Source of the DNA: an uncultured Nitrospina sp.
GTDB taxonomy: Bacteria > Nitrospinota > Nitrospinia > Nitrospinales > VA-1
Length of the DNA: 61,189 nucleotides
NCBI GenBank assembly: GCA_937891765.1
Contig: CALAGQ010000005.1
Coordinates: 1 to 61,189, forward strand
Reading direction: 5' to 3'
Part shown: positions 35,215-43,398 of the stretch, piece after piece
How the letters are laid out: each line of letters opens with the position of its first letter
How positions within the stretch are numbered: position 1 is the first letter of the stretch
Position numbers and translations under genes: made by a program
Notes under the pieces: model-generated
Database searches by the model: none
Told to the model about the DNA's origin: nothing
The model's input: the letters and a program-made list of their open reading frames with translations, nothing else

Positions 35215-35496
35215 ATGGCAGTAAAAGTAAGAGTACCCACCCCGTTGATGAAGTTGACCGACAACAAGAGCGAAGTGACGGCAGAAGGTGCCACCATCAG
35301 CGAAATTCTCAACAATCTGGAAAGCCAGTTTGCTGGAATTAAAGAGCGTATCTGCGAAGAAAGCGGTGCACCCCGACGTTTCATTAATATCTATTTGAAC
35401 GAAGAAGATATTCGGTTTCTTGAGGGCGAAAGCACCGCTGTTAAAGATGGCGATGAAATCTCCATCATACCGGCAATTGCAGGTGGCGCCCTCTAG
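35215..35496 (+). CDS. MoaD/ThiS-family sulfur carrier (CysO/HcyS-like) ending Gly-Gly-Ala-Leu
   Basis: A 93-residue ubiquitin-fold sulfur carrier. The fold pattern is clear: KVRVPTPLMKL at the start, an NIYLNEEDIRF strand and DGDEISIIPAIAGG at the end. The Gly-Gly that should become a thiocarboxylate is followed by Ala-Leu, so the last two residues must be removed first. In other systems a JAMM protease does this (Mec for CysO, HcyD for HcyS). No such gene is in the window. AAAGGAG precedes ATG 35215 and the next gene starts right after the stop. Context with E1 and CysM genes favours amino-acid sulfur transfer over molybdopterin or thiamine synthesis. Confidence 0.88.
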   Translation: MAVKVRVPTPLMKLTDNKSEVTAEGATISEILNNLESQFAGIKERICEESGAPRRFINIYLNEEDIRFLEGESTAVKDGDEISIIPAIAGGAL

Positions 35497-36303
35497 ATGA
35501 TTGATTTCACCGATGAACAGATAGAACGCTATAGTCGCCACATCATCCTTCCTGAAGTGGGAGGTGAGGGACAAAGCCGCCTTTTAGAATCAAAAGTTCT
35601 ATTGGTAGGTGCGGGTGGACTGGGTTCTCCTGCCGCGTTTTATCTCGCCGCCGCCGGTATCGGCAATATGGGAATCATCGATTTCGATACCGTCGACCTC
35701 AGCAATCTGCAAAGGCAGATCATCCATAATACCGAGCGCATCGGAATGCTCAAAACCGAGTCCGCCAAAAAAACCATTTCAGCACTGAACCCGGATGTCA
35801 ACGTCACCGTCTTTAATGAGAGGCTGAATTCGGAAAACATCATGCGCCTGTTCGAAGGCTATGATTACATTCTCGATGGCACCGACAATTTCGCCACGCG
35901 ATATCTCATTAATGACGCTTGTGTGATGACGGGGAAAACCAATATTCATGGCAGCATATTCCGCTTTGAAGGACAGGTCACCGTTTTCAAGCCTGACGAA
36001 GGCCCCTGCTACCGTTGTCTCTATCCAGAACCGCCCCCACCGGGACTGGTGCCCAATTGTCAGGAAGGCGGCGTTTTGGGTGTATTGGCGGGAGTGATCG
36101 GAAACCTGCAAGTGGTCGAGACCCTGAAGCTGATTCTGGGCAAGGGGGAAACTCTGGTCGGTTCCCTGCTTATTTATGATGCACTGAAAACCGAATTCAG
36201 GAAACTGAAATTAAAGAAAGATCCAAAGTGCCCTATTTGTGGCGAGCAACCCACGATCACTGAATTGATCGACTATGAGGAATTTTGTGGCTTGTCACGC
36301 TAA
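35497..36303 (+). CDS. moeB: ThiF/MoeB-type E1 adenylyltransferase for the sulfur carrier
   Basis: Activates the C-terminus of a ubiquitin-like sulfur carrier by adenylation. The N-terminal RYSRHIILPEVGGEGQ and nucleotide loop VGAGGLGSPAAFYLAAAG (about 35-52) are classic. Two CxxC pairs bind zinc: C-Y-R-C (about residue 169) and C-P-I-C (about 247). No C-terminal rhodanese domain is present, so the sulfur donor must be a separate protein. The start ATG immediately follows the carrier stop codon, a tight pairing that defines its partner. Confidence 0.92.
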   Translation: MIDFTDEQIERYSRHIILPEVGGEGQSRLLESKVLLVGAGGLGSPAAFYLAAAGIGNMGIIDFDTVDLSNLQRQIIHNTERIGMLKTESAKKTISALNPDVNVTVFNERLNSENIMRLFEGYDYILDGTDNFATRYLINDACVMTGKTNIHGSIFRFEGQVTVFKPDEGPCYRCLYPEPPPPGLVPNCQEGGVLGVLAGVIGNLQVVETLKLILGKGETLVGSLLIYDALKTEFRKLKLKKDPKCPICGEQPTITELIDYEEFCGLSR

Positions 36304-36314
36304 CAAGGAAATAT

Positions 36315-36351
36315 AAAAATTACCGGTAATTTTTTGCACCGTAACCGGTTA
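36315..36351. promoter_or_regulatory. Two CCGG-centred palindromes upstream of the CysM-type gene
   Basis: A perfect 20-bp palindrome centred on CCGG (36315-36334, core TTACCGGTAA) is followed by TAACCGGTTA (36342-36351). Their centres are 22 bases apart, about two helical turns. They fill the 68-base gap before the synthase gene. This looks like a dimeric operator pair. Termination is less likely because the stem is AT-rich. Confidence 0.5.
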
Positions 36352-36371
36352 AAAGATATCTAATATCTAAA

Positions 36372-37379
36372 ATGTCAAAATCGATGAAGTTTCCCATTCC
36401 TTTCGAGGTTCAGGCGCCAACTTGCCCAGTCATCACCGATCAATCGGTGTTGAAGGCAATTGGCAACACCCCATTGATCCGCATTCATAATCTGGGAAAA
36501 GAGTTCAAGGACGTCGATATTTATGCCAAGGCCGAGTGGAAAAACGCCGGCGGTTCGGTGAAGTCCCGCCCTGCCCTGAAAATGATCGAAGATGGTGAAA
36601 AATCCGGCAAGCTCACTAAGGATAAAATCATCCTCGACTCCACATCCGGTAATACCGGTATTTCCTACGCACTGATCGGAAAAGTCAAAGGCTATAAAGT
36701 CAAACTGGTCATGCCGGCGAATGTCTGCAAAGAACGAAAAGGGCTCATGGCCGATTTTTACGGCGCCGAAATTGTGACCTCCAGTCCCTTTGAAGGCTCC
36801 GATGGCGCTATCATCATGGCTAAGAAAATCTATGATGAAAATCCGGACATTTACTTCATGCCGGACCAGTACAACAACGACTCCAACTGGCAAGCACATC
36901 AGGAAACCACAGCACAGGAGATATGGAAGCAGACCAATCAACGGGTTACCCATTTTCTGGCGGGTATCGGAACCGGGGGCACCATTATGGGAACCAGCCG
37001 GGGCCTGCGCCAACTGAATCCTGACATCAAATGCTACGCGGTGGAGCCGGCGGAATCCCTGCACGGACTGGAAGGCCTCAAACATATGGAAACTTCTATC
37101 GTACCCGGAATTTATAAAGAAGAAGAGTTGGATGGTAAACTCAGCGTCCCGACCGATGAGGCCTACGACATGGTTGAGATACTGGAAAAGCAGGAAGGCA
37201 TCCTGGTCGGGCATTCTTCTGCCGCCGCCATGGTCGGCGCCCTGAAACTCGCCTCGCAGATTGAACGAGGCGTGATTGTTACCGTGTTCCCGGACAGTTG
37301 TGAAAGATGTTACGTCAACTTCGGGCAATTCAAGCAGTATTACGAAACCCACTCCAGCAAACTTCCCAAATCCGACTAG
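36372..37379 (+). CDS. cysM: CysM-type cysteine synthase, probably sulfur-carrier dependent
   Basis: A second PLP beta-replacement enzyme of 335 residues. PLP Lys64 is in NAGGSVKSRPA; the STSGNTGISYA and GIGTGGTIMGTSR loops follow. It differs from the CysK at 32989. The segment GLKHMETSIVP (residues 235-245) aligns with the ALRNM..FVP region of M. tuberculosis CysM, where the Arg selects O-phosphoserine; here Lys237 is at that position. The CysK-type GPHKIQGIGAGF is missing. With the carrier and E1 next door, use of O-phosphoserine plus a protein thiocarboxylate is a good inference. The N-terminal 20 residues are an extra extension. Confidence 0.85.
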   Translation: MSKSMKFPIPFEVQAPTCPVITDQSVLKAIGNTPLIRIHNLGKEFKDVDIYAKAEWKNAGGSVKSRPALKMIEDGEKSGKLTKDKIILDSTSGNTGISYALIGKVKGYKVKLVMPANVCKERKGLMADFYGAEIVTSSPFEGSDGAIIMAKKIYDENPDIYFMPDQYNNDSNWQAHQETTAQEIWKQTNQRVTHFLAGIGTGGTIMGTSRGLRQLNPDIKCYAVEPAESLHGLEGLKHMETSIVPGIYKEEELDGKLSVPTDEAYDMVEILEKQEGILVGHSSAAAMVGALKLASQIERGVIVTVFPDSCERCYVNFGQFKQYYETHSSKLPKSD

Positions 37380-37402
37380 ATTTTCCCCGGTAAAACCCAA
37401 CC

Positions 37403-37729
37403 ATGCCGCCTTTTGAAAAACATATTTTCATCTGTATCAACGAAAGAAAAGGCGATGATGCGAGAGGCTGTTGCCACTCACGCGGTTCCGCTGAGCTTCT
37501 CGATTATATGAAAGGCCGTGTTCACGAACTGGGGCTGAAAGGAAAAGTGCGGGTTAACAAAGCCGGATGCCTGGATGCCTGCGCCCAAGGGCCATCCATG
37601 GTGGTTTATCCCGATGACGTCTGGTACTCCCCGAAGACTAAGGAAGACATGGAAGAAATTATCACCGAACATATCCAGAACAACCGCCCTGTTACTCGCC
37701 TGACCCTCCCCTTCAAACCAAAAGCCTGA
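37403..37729 (+). CDS. Thioredoxin-like [2Fe-2S] ferredoxin
   Basis: 108 residues with the thioredoxin-fold ferredoxin pattern: C11 in FICINERKG, C23/C24 in RGCCHSRG, then C56 and C60 in AGCLDACAQGPSMVVYPDDVWY. Such proteins carry one [2Fe-2S] cluster and pass electrons to soluble oxidoreductases. Being last in the sulfur cluster, it could supply electrons for sulfide formation or carrier recycling. It converges with a TPR gene with two bases between stops. Confidence 0.88.
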   Translation: MPPFEKHIFICINERKGDDARGCCHSRGSAELLDYMKGRVHELGLKGKVRVNKAGCLDACAQGPSMVVYPDDVWYSPKTKEDMEEIITEHIQNNRPVTRLTLPFKPKA

Positions 37730-37731
37730 TC

Positions 37732-38112
37732 TCAGGAACCCTCTCGTTTCATAGGAGCGTGAGAGTTGAGAATCTCGGAACTTAGAATTGCTTGATTACC
37801 GTTAGCATGTTTTCTGGCAGCGTAAAAGTGGTTGGTCGCGTCACCGTGTCGACCTAGCTTATCCAAACACAATGCTTCATTGTAGTGCGATTCACCCACA
37901 CCAGAATCAATGCTCGATGCCATTGCAAAGTGTTTCAGTGCAACATCATAATGCCCTTGATTATAATGAGAAATACCTTCTTCATTGTGCTTATGGGCAC
38001 TGGCATTGGACCCTTCACGCATGGAAAACTTCAAGGCCGCATCATCCGCAAACGCAGGCGCAGATAGAAAAACGAAAAGCACTGCCACTAAAACATAAAG
38101 TAATTTTTTCAT
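37732..38112 (-). CDS. Small exported TPR protein
   Basis: Start ATG 38112 (AAGGTGAG upstream) gives a standard signal peptide ending SAPAFA|DD. The rest is about 100 residues with two TPR units (HKHNEEGISHYNQGHYDVALKHF and the GESHYNEALCLDKLGRHGDA unit, given here as positions 43-65 and 72-92 of the precursor). It is His/Asn-rich. It probably acts as a periplasmic adaptor; the partner is unknown. Confidence 0.7.
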   Translation of the reverse strand: MKKLLYVLVAVLFVFLSAPAFADDAALKFSMREGSNASAHKHNEEGISHYNQGHYDVALKHFAMASSIDSGVGESHYNEALCLDKLGRHGDATNHFYAARKHANGNQAILSSEILNSHAPMKREGS

Positions 38113-38220
38113 CGGTCTCACCTTATCAATCAATAGGGTTACAGAATATGTTGTCCTTATTAAGTCTCTTTATGTGTCCATTCCTTACAAATCTAATTCG
38201 GTATTTTGGTTTTTCACCTA

Positions 38221-40011
38221 TTATTCTCCGGCATTTTCGGAGTTCAAACCTTGCGATTGCAACTGCGACTGACAAAGTTTATAAAAAACACCTTTTTGTT
38301 GCAATAACTCTCTTCTCGCCCCGAACTCCAATATCTCCCCATTCTTTAAGACGAGGATTTTGTCGGCGTGCAGGAGGGTGGAGATCCGGTGCGCAATTAT
38401 GATACTGGTTCTACCACGCGTTAATTCCCGAATCCCTTTCTGTATATGGCTTTCGGTTTCAGGATCAACGCTTGAGGTCGCTTCATCCAGCACCAGTATG
38501 CGTGGATTGCTGGCCAAGGCCCGGGCAAAAGATAATAATTGCCGTTGGCCGGAGGAAATCCCGACCCCGCCTTCCTTCAGCTCCTGCTCATACTTAAAAG
38601 GAAGACTGCTGATAAAATTATGTGAACTGACGGCTTGTGAAATAGACTCGATTTCTTCCTGACCTATCTGTTGGTTTCCCAGTCGAATATTATCTGAAAT
38701 ATTTCCTGAGAACAAAAACACATCCTGCTGAACCAGCGCGATCTGGCGGCGCAAATCATATTTATTAATGTCCTTGATGGATTTACCGTCAAATCGAATA
38801 TCTCCTTTTTGAATATCATAAAAACGGCAAAGGGCATTGACGAGGGTGGATTTTCCCGAGCCGGTCGCGCCAACGATGGCAAGGCTCTCCCCTTCTGATA
38901 GAGAAAAACTGATGTCCTTCAAGATAAAGTTTTCATCATTATAGGCGAACCAGACATTCTCAAACTCGACCGCCCCCTTTATCTTGAAATCCGGCTGAGA
39001 TGGAACCTTGTCGGGCAATTGTTCAGGCGTATCCAGCAGTTCAAAAATCCGCTCCGAAGATGCCATGGCCGTTTGAATGATATTAAATTTTTCCGCAAGA
39101 TCCCTCACCGGCTCAAAAAATTTCTGCAGGTACTGGATAAATGCCACCAGGACTCCCAACTGGATTTCATCCTGAACAAACCGCCCTCCCCCATACCAGA
39201 TGACCATCCCCACAGCCAGCGAGTTGAACAAATCGATGGAGGGCATATACAGGGCGTTGTAATAAACGGTTCTTAAATCCTCTTTAAGCCGGTCGCGGTT
39301 AATCCCGCTAAAGTTTTCCAAGTTCGCCTTTTCCCGATTGAAGCATTGGACCGTATCCACACCCGATAAATTTTCCTGCAGATAGGAATTGAGTTCGCTA
39401 ACATGCGCCCGGTTTTTCCTAAGCGCGTCGCGAGCCCGAATCCTGTACAGGCGCGTGATCCATGCCAGCAAAGGGAAAACAGTGCAAACCACAAGTGTCA
39501 GCCGCCAATCCAGATAAAGCATGACAACGAAAATCCCCGTCAATGTGAACAGGTCGCTGAAAATAAGGATGAGCCCTGACGTCAACATTTCATTGAGAAC
39601 TTCAACATCGTTCACCACTCGAGTGATCATTTTCCCGATGGGGTTCTTGTCAAAATAGGAAAATGACATTTTATGGAGATGGGCAAATACTTTAGAACGC
39701 AGGTCAAACATGACTTTCTGACCGATGTACTGCATCAGATAGTTCTGGAAAAACTGAAACACGAATGAGCCCAGTAATACCGCTAGATACAAACCCGCGA
39801 TAATATCAAGACCTTTAAGGTCAGAAACTTTTATGTAGTCGTCAATGACTATCTTGGTGAAGTAAGGACCTGCAAGGTTGAGCAGGGAAACTCCTAAGAG
39901 GAGAAATATCGCAAGCGCCACCCACTGCCCATAAGGTTTTAGATAAACGAGCACCCGCTTGAATAAAACCCACTCGCGGTAGCGGTCTTTCATGTTTTCC
40001 ATATAGATCAT
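38221..40011 (-). CDS. ABC exporter half-transporter, catalytic-Glu subunit
   Basis: 596 residues: six membrane helices (residues 30-330) fused to an ATP-binding domain. Walker A is GATGSGKST, Walker B plus catalytic Glu is LVLDEATS, and the H-loop is IIIAHRIST. The signature is degenerate: ISSGQ instead of LSGGQ. Its start overlaps the stop of the next half-transporter by one base, so the two form a heterodimer of the BmrCD/LmrCD/TM287-288 type. This subunit gives the consensus Walker B. The substrate is unknown; drug or lipid export is typical. Confidence 0.9.
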   Translation of the reverse strand: MIYMENMKDRYREWVLFKRVLVYLKPYGQWVALAIFLLLGVSLLNLAGPYFTKIVIDDYIKVSDLKGLDIIAGLYLAVLLGSFVFQFFQNYLMQYIGQKVMFDLRSKVFAHLHKMSFSYFDKNPIGKMITRVVNDVEVLNEMLTSGLILIFSDLFTLTGIFVVMLYLDWRLTLVVCTVFPLLAWITRLYRIRARDALRKNRAHVSELNSYLQENLSGVDTVQCFNREKANLENFSGINRDRLKEDLRTVYYNALYMPSIDLFNSLAVGMVIWYGGGRFVQDEIQLGVLVAFIQYLQKFFEPVRDLAEKFNIIQTAMASSERIFELLDTPEQLPDKVPSQPDFKIKGAVEFENVWFAYNDENFILKDISFSLSEGESLAIVGATGSGKSTLVNALCRFYDIQKGDIRFDGKSIKDINKYDLRRQIALVQQDVFLFSGNISDNIRLGNQQIGQEEIESISQAVSSHNFISSLPFKYEQELKEGGVGISSGQRQLLSFARALASNPRILVLDEATSSVDPETESHIQKGIRELTRGRTSIIIAHRISTLLHADKILVLKNGEILEFGARRELLQQKGVFYKLCQSQLQSQGLNSENAGE

Positions 40012-41783
40012 CAGAGAAAGATCTCCATTTCTCTGGCCAGTGACTGATTCTGGAACAGGCTCGCATAGACTCCTCCTGCCCGAGTCAGCGAAGCATGGTT
40101 TCCTTGTTCAAGGATTTTTCCAGCATCCATCACGATTATCCGATCCGCGTCACGGACAGCCGAGAGCCTGTGAGAAATAATCAGGGTAGTGGTTTGACTT
40201 AGCTGCCTCTTGATATTCCTTAAAATTTCTTCCTCAGTATCCGAGTCCAGGTTTGAGAATGCGTCATCAAGAATCAGCACTTCAGGTTTCTTGATCAGAG
40301 CACGGGCCAGAGCGACCCTTTGCTTCTGACCTCCCGACAAGGAAACTCCACGCTCACCGATCAACGTCTCCAACCCTTCCGGAAACCGAGCCATATCTTT
40401 GGTCAATCCGGCGATCCGGATAATTTCCTCCAATTCGGGGTCTGTGGCAGATCCCCGTCCTAGCACTATATTGTTACGAATGGATGTTGAGAATAAAAAG
40501 GGTTCCTGACTCACATAACCTATGGAGTCTCGTAGTTTTTGCAGAGGAATTTCTTTTATGGGACGGTTTCCTATCAATAAAGCACCGGCAGTCGGATCAT
40601 AAAAACGTAAAAGCATTTGAGCCAAAGTGGTTTTACCCGAACCGATCACACCCACCACCCCCAGCGTCTGGCCTCTGGAAATTTTAATATCGACGCCCTT
40701 CAAACTTTGTGTTTCTGCACCAGGGTAGGAAAACTGTAGCCCTTGAAACTCTATGTCACCCATTTGTTCGAGGAAATCAACTTCTCCTGAAGCTGGTTTT
40801 ATTTCAGGTTGAGCCTTAAAGATTTCATGAATACGGTCCATGGCCGCCATCCCTTTCTGGGTAAGGTTGAAGACATACCCGATTCCCATCATGGGCCATG
40901 AAAGAAGCATCAAATAACCATTAAACGCGACAAAAGACCCCAACGTCATGGAGTCAGCAATCACTGCCTTCCCACCCAGCCACAGCGAAAGCATCGCCGC
41001 CACCCCTATAACAAACACCATCGTGGGTGTAAAAATACCGAACATGCGGGTGACATGCAGGTTTTTTTTGATGTACTCATTATTGAGTTTGGCAAACTTT
41101 ATTTTCTCATTTTCCTCTTGGACAAAGGCATGAAGAACCCGGATGCCAGCAAGGTTTTCCTGCACCTGCACCGTTATTAGAGCCAAATGTTCCTGCACCG
41201 CTTTATGACGTTTGCCGATTTCCTTAACAAAATAAAAAAACAAAAATGAAATAAAAGGCAGTGGCAGTAAAACCTTGAGGGCCAGATCAGTATTGATCCA
41301 ACTCATCATGCCCACGGCAGTGATAATAACAAAAACCGCGTCGATGAGAATCAACACGCCCAATCCGACAAACTCCCTCACTGCCCTTAGATCATTAGTA
41401 GCGCGCGACATGAGATCCCCTGTCGTTTGCTGCAGGTACCAAGCCCGGTCCAAAGTTAAAAGATGGCTGAACAACCGGTTCAGGATATCAAATTCAATTT
41501 TCCGGGCAGGACCGAACATATACATCCTCCAGCCATAGCGGCCCGTCACAAGAACCAAAGCAATCAGCAAAAGAAGGAACGCATATTTCAAAAGAATTCC
41601 CGAAGAGGGTTTCCCCGGCAGGATATCAACAAACTCCTTGATCAGCCAGGGAACAACCAACGTTGCGGAGTCCGTGATGATTAAAGCCGCAACGCCTATT
41701 GCCAGTTCCCTCTGGTATTTGGATATATACGGCCAGAATAATTTTAAGTTTTCCAATTTGAATCCTTTTATTCTTCCCACCAA
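40011..41783 (-). CDS. ABC exporter half-transporter, degenerate-Walker-B subunit
   Basis: 590 residues with six membrane helices and an ATP-binding domain. Walker A is GVIGSGKTT and the signature LSGGQ is intact, but the catalytic Glu is replaced (LILDDAFS, Asp for Glu). Together with ISSGQ in its partner this makes one active and one degenerate ATP site. It is the first gene of the pair. It is divergent from manC. Confidence 0.9.
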   Translation of the reverse strand: MVGRIKGFKLENLKLFWPYISKYQRELAIGVAALIITDSATLVVPWLIKEFVDILPGKPSSGILLKYAFLLLLIALVLVTGRYGWRMYMFGPARKIEFDILNRLFSHLLTLDRAWYLQQTTGDLMSRATNDLRAVREFVGLGVLILIDAVFVIITAVGMMSWINTDLALKVLLPLPFISFLFFYFVKEIGKRHKAVQEHLALITVQVQENLAGIRVLHAFVQEENEKIKFAKLNNEYIKKNLHVTRMFGIFTPTMVFVIGVAAMLSLWLGGKAVIADSMTLGSFVAFNGYLMLLSWPMMGIGYVFNLTQKGMAAMDRIHEIFKAQPEIKPASGEVDFLEQMGDIEFQGLQFSYPGAETQSLKGVDIKISRGQTLGVVGVIGSGKTTLAQMLLRFYDPTAGALLIGNRPIKEIPLQKLRDSIGYVSQEPFLFSTSIRNNIVLGRGSATDPELEEIIRIAGLTKDMARFPEGLETLIGERGVSLSGGQKQRVALARALIKKPEVLILDDAFSNLDSDTEEEILRNIKRQLSQTTTLIISHRLSAVRDADRIIVMDAGKILEQGNHASLTRAGGVYASLFQNQSLAREMEIFL

Positions 41784-41935
41784 TCGCAGTTATTTTTCTA
41801 GTCCTTTGATGTCTTTTTAGCTAGAATGGGTGCGGGTTTTGGTAAAATTAAAATTGCTCAGCAAACCAAATACTTTATCCCATTTAATCCTTGAGACCCA
41901 CAATCACCTGAACGACCAAAAAGAAAGACCGTCTT

Positions 41936-43360
41936 ATGTACGGAGTTATATTGGCAGGGGGAAGCGGCACCCGGTTCTGGCCTAAAAGCCGTGAACAAAG
42001 CCCAAAACAATTGCAGAAAATCGTTGGCGACGGGACCATGCTCCAGAATACCGTTCAACGTCTACTGCCTTTGATTTCTATTGAAAATATATATCTGGCC
42101 ACCAACCATCAGCAGGCGGTTGAGACCCTTCGCCAGTTAGATTCCTACGGTTTTATTTCCGATCATCTCATAGCAGAACCCTGCAGCAAGAATACAGCAT
42201 TAGCAATCGGTTTGATGGCGAAAGTAATCATCCGCAAATATCCTGATGCGGTCATGGGCATTTTCCCTGCCGACCATGTTGTAGCGAACTCTGAGAACCT
42301 TATCAAGACACTTCAAAAAGCAGAAACTCTGGCCCAAAAAGGTTATCTCGTCACTCTGGGTATCCCGCCGACCCGGCCCGAAACCGGATTCGGTTACCTG
42401 CAACAGGGGGCTGAAATAGAAAATGAAGCCTATCAGGTGGAACGGTTTGTGGAAAAGCCCGACCGACCTGAGGCCGAACAATATTTAGAAGATGGCAATT
42501 ACTTTTGGAATTGCGGAGTCTTCGTCTGGAAGGCCGCCACCATTCTTGAGGAATTGCAGCAGCATGCGGGAAATATTTATTCCCAGCTTGAAACTATCGC
42601 CGGTTGCATCCAGAAGGCAAAAGGAAAATCCGCCTATCTGGAACTGAATGAAACAGGTCGCGACCTTTTTTCCTCCCTTCCCAGCCTTTCCATCGACTAT
42701 GCGGTCATGGAAAACTCGTCAAAGGTGGCTCTCATCCCTGCGAATATCGGCTGGAACGATGTCGGTGCCTGGAACGCTTTGGACGAAGTATCTGAAAAAG
42801 ATTCTGCCGGTAATATCATTAGCGGTAATGTTCTGGCTCAGGACTGCTACAACTCCATAATCCAGTCTGAGAGCCGACTCATTGCCGTATTGGGATTAAA
42901 CGATACGATCGTGGTAGATAGTCCCGATGCCCTGTTGGTCTGCGCCAAGGAGCGTTCTCAGGATGTGAAAAAACTGGTGGAGTCTCTCAATGAAAACGGC
43001 CACCCGGAAGGCAAACAACCTGCTACCGTTAATAAACCGTGGGGATCTTACACCATATTGGATTCAGGCCCTTCGTATGTGCTAAAGCGTATCGAAGTCC
43101 TGCCTGGGGAGGCACTCAGCCTGCAATCCCATCAGCACCGCAGTGAACACTGGACGGTTGTCTCCGGCTCAGCAGAAGTGGTGCGGGACGAAGAAACTTT
43201 CCAGTTAGAAAGTAACGACTCCATCACCATCCCCAAAAATGCCAAACACAGGCTGGAGAACCTTGGTTCCGACCTGCTGATAATTGTTGAAATTCAGATA
43301 GGCCATCTCCTTGACGAATCCGATATCTCACGTTACGAAGACCGCTACGGTCGTTGTTGA
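41936..43360 (+). CDS. manC: Mannose-1-phosphate guanylyltransferase / mannose-6-phosphate isomerase
   Basis: Makes GDP-mannose for surface polysaccharides. The nucleotide loop LAGGSGTRFWPKSREQSPKQ is at residues 6-25 and the FVEKPDRPEA sugar-binding block is near residue 170. The C-terminal cupin-like isomerase domain (about 345-474) has KPWGSY, the QSHQHRSEHW metal site and a PKNAKHRLEN block. At 474 residues it is the full bifunctional type II form. No other GDP-mannose genes are near. Confidence 0.93.
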   Translation: MYGVILAGGSGTRFWPKSREQSPKQLQKIVGDGTMLQNTVQRLLPLISIENIYLATNHQQAVETLRQLDSYGFISDHLIAEPCSKNTALAIGLMAKVIIRKYPDAVMGIFPADHVVANSENLIKTLQKAETLAQKGYLVTLGIPPTRPETGFGYLQQGAEIENEAYQVERFVEKPDRPEAEQYLEDGNYFWNCGVFVWKAATILEELQQHAGNIYSQLETIAGCIQKAKGKSAYLELNETGRDLFSSLPSLSIDYAVMENSSKVALIPANIGWNDVGAWNALDEVSEKDSAGNIISGNVLAQDCYNSIIQSESRLIAVLGLNDTIVVDSPDALLVCAKERSQDVKKLVESLNENGHPEGKQPATVNKPWGSYTILDSGPSYVLKRIEVLPGEALSLQSHQHRSEHWTVVSGSAEVVRDEETFQLESNDSITIPKNAKHRLENLGSDLLIIVEIQIGHLLDESDISRYEDRYGRC

Positions 43361-43398
43361 TTTTTCCACCTGGAAAATAGTGTGCGACAACCCGAGTC

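Noticed and set aside
36315..36334. 20-bp palindrome as a terminator of the E1 gene
   Set aside because: The stem is AT-rich apart from CCGG and a second CCGG palindrome follows, so an operator pair is more likely.
36375..37400. 341-codon frame antisense to the CysM-type gene
   Set aside because: It lies fully opposite a clear enzyme gene and matches no family; a chance long frame.
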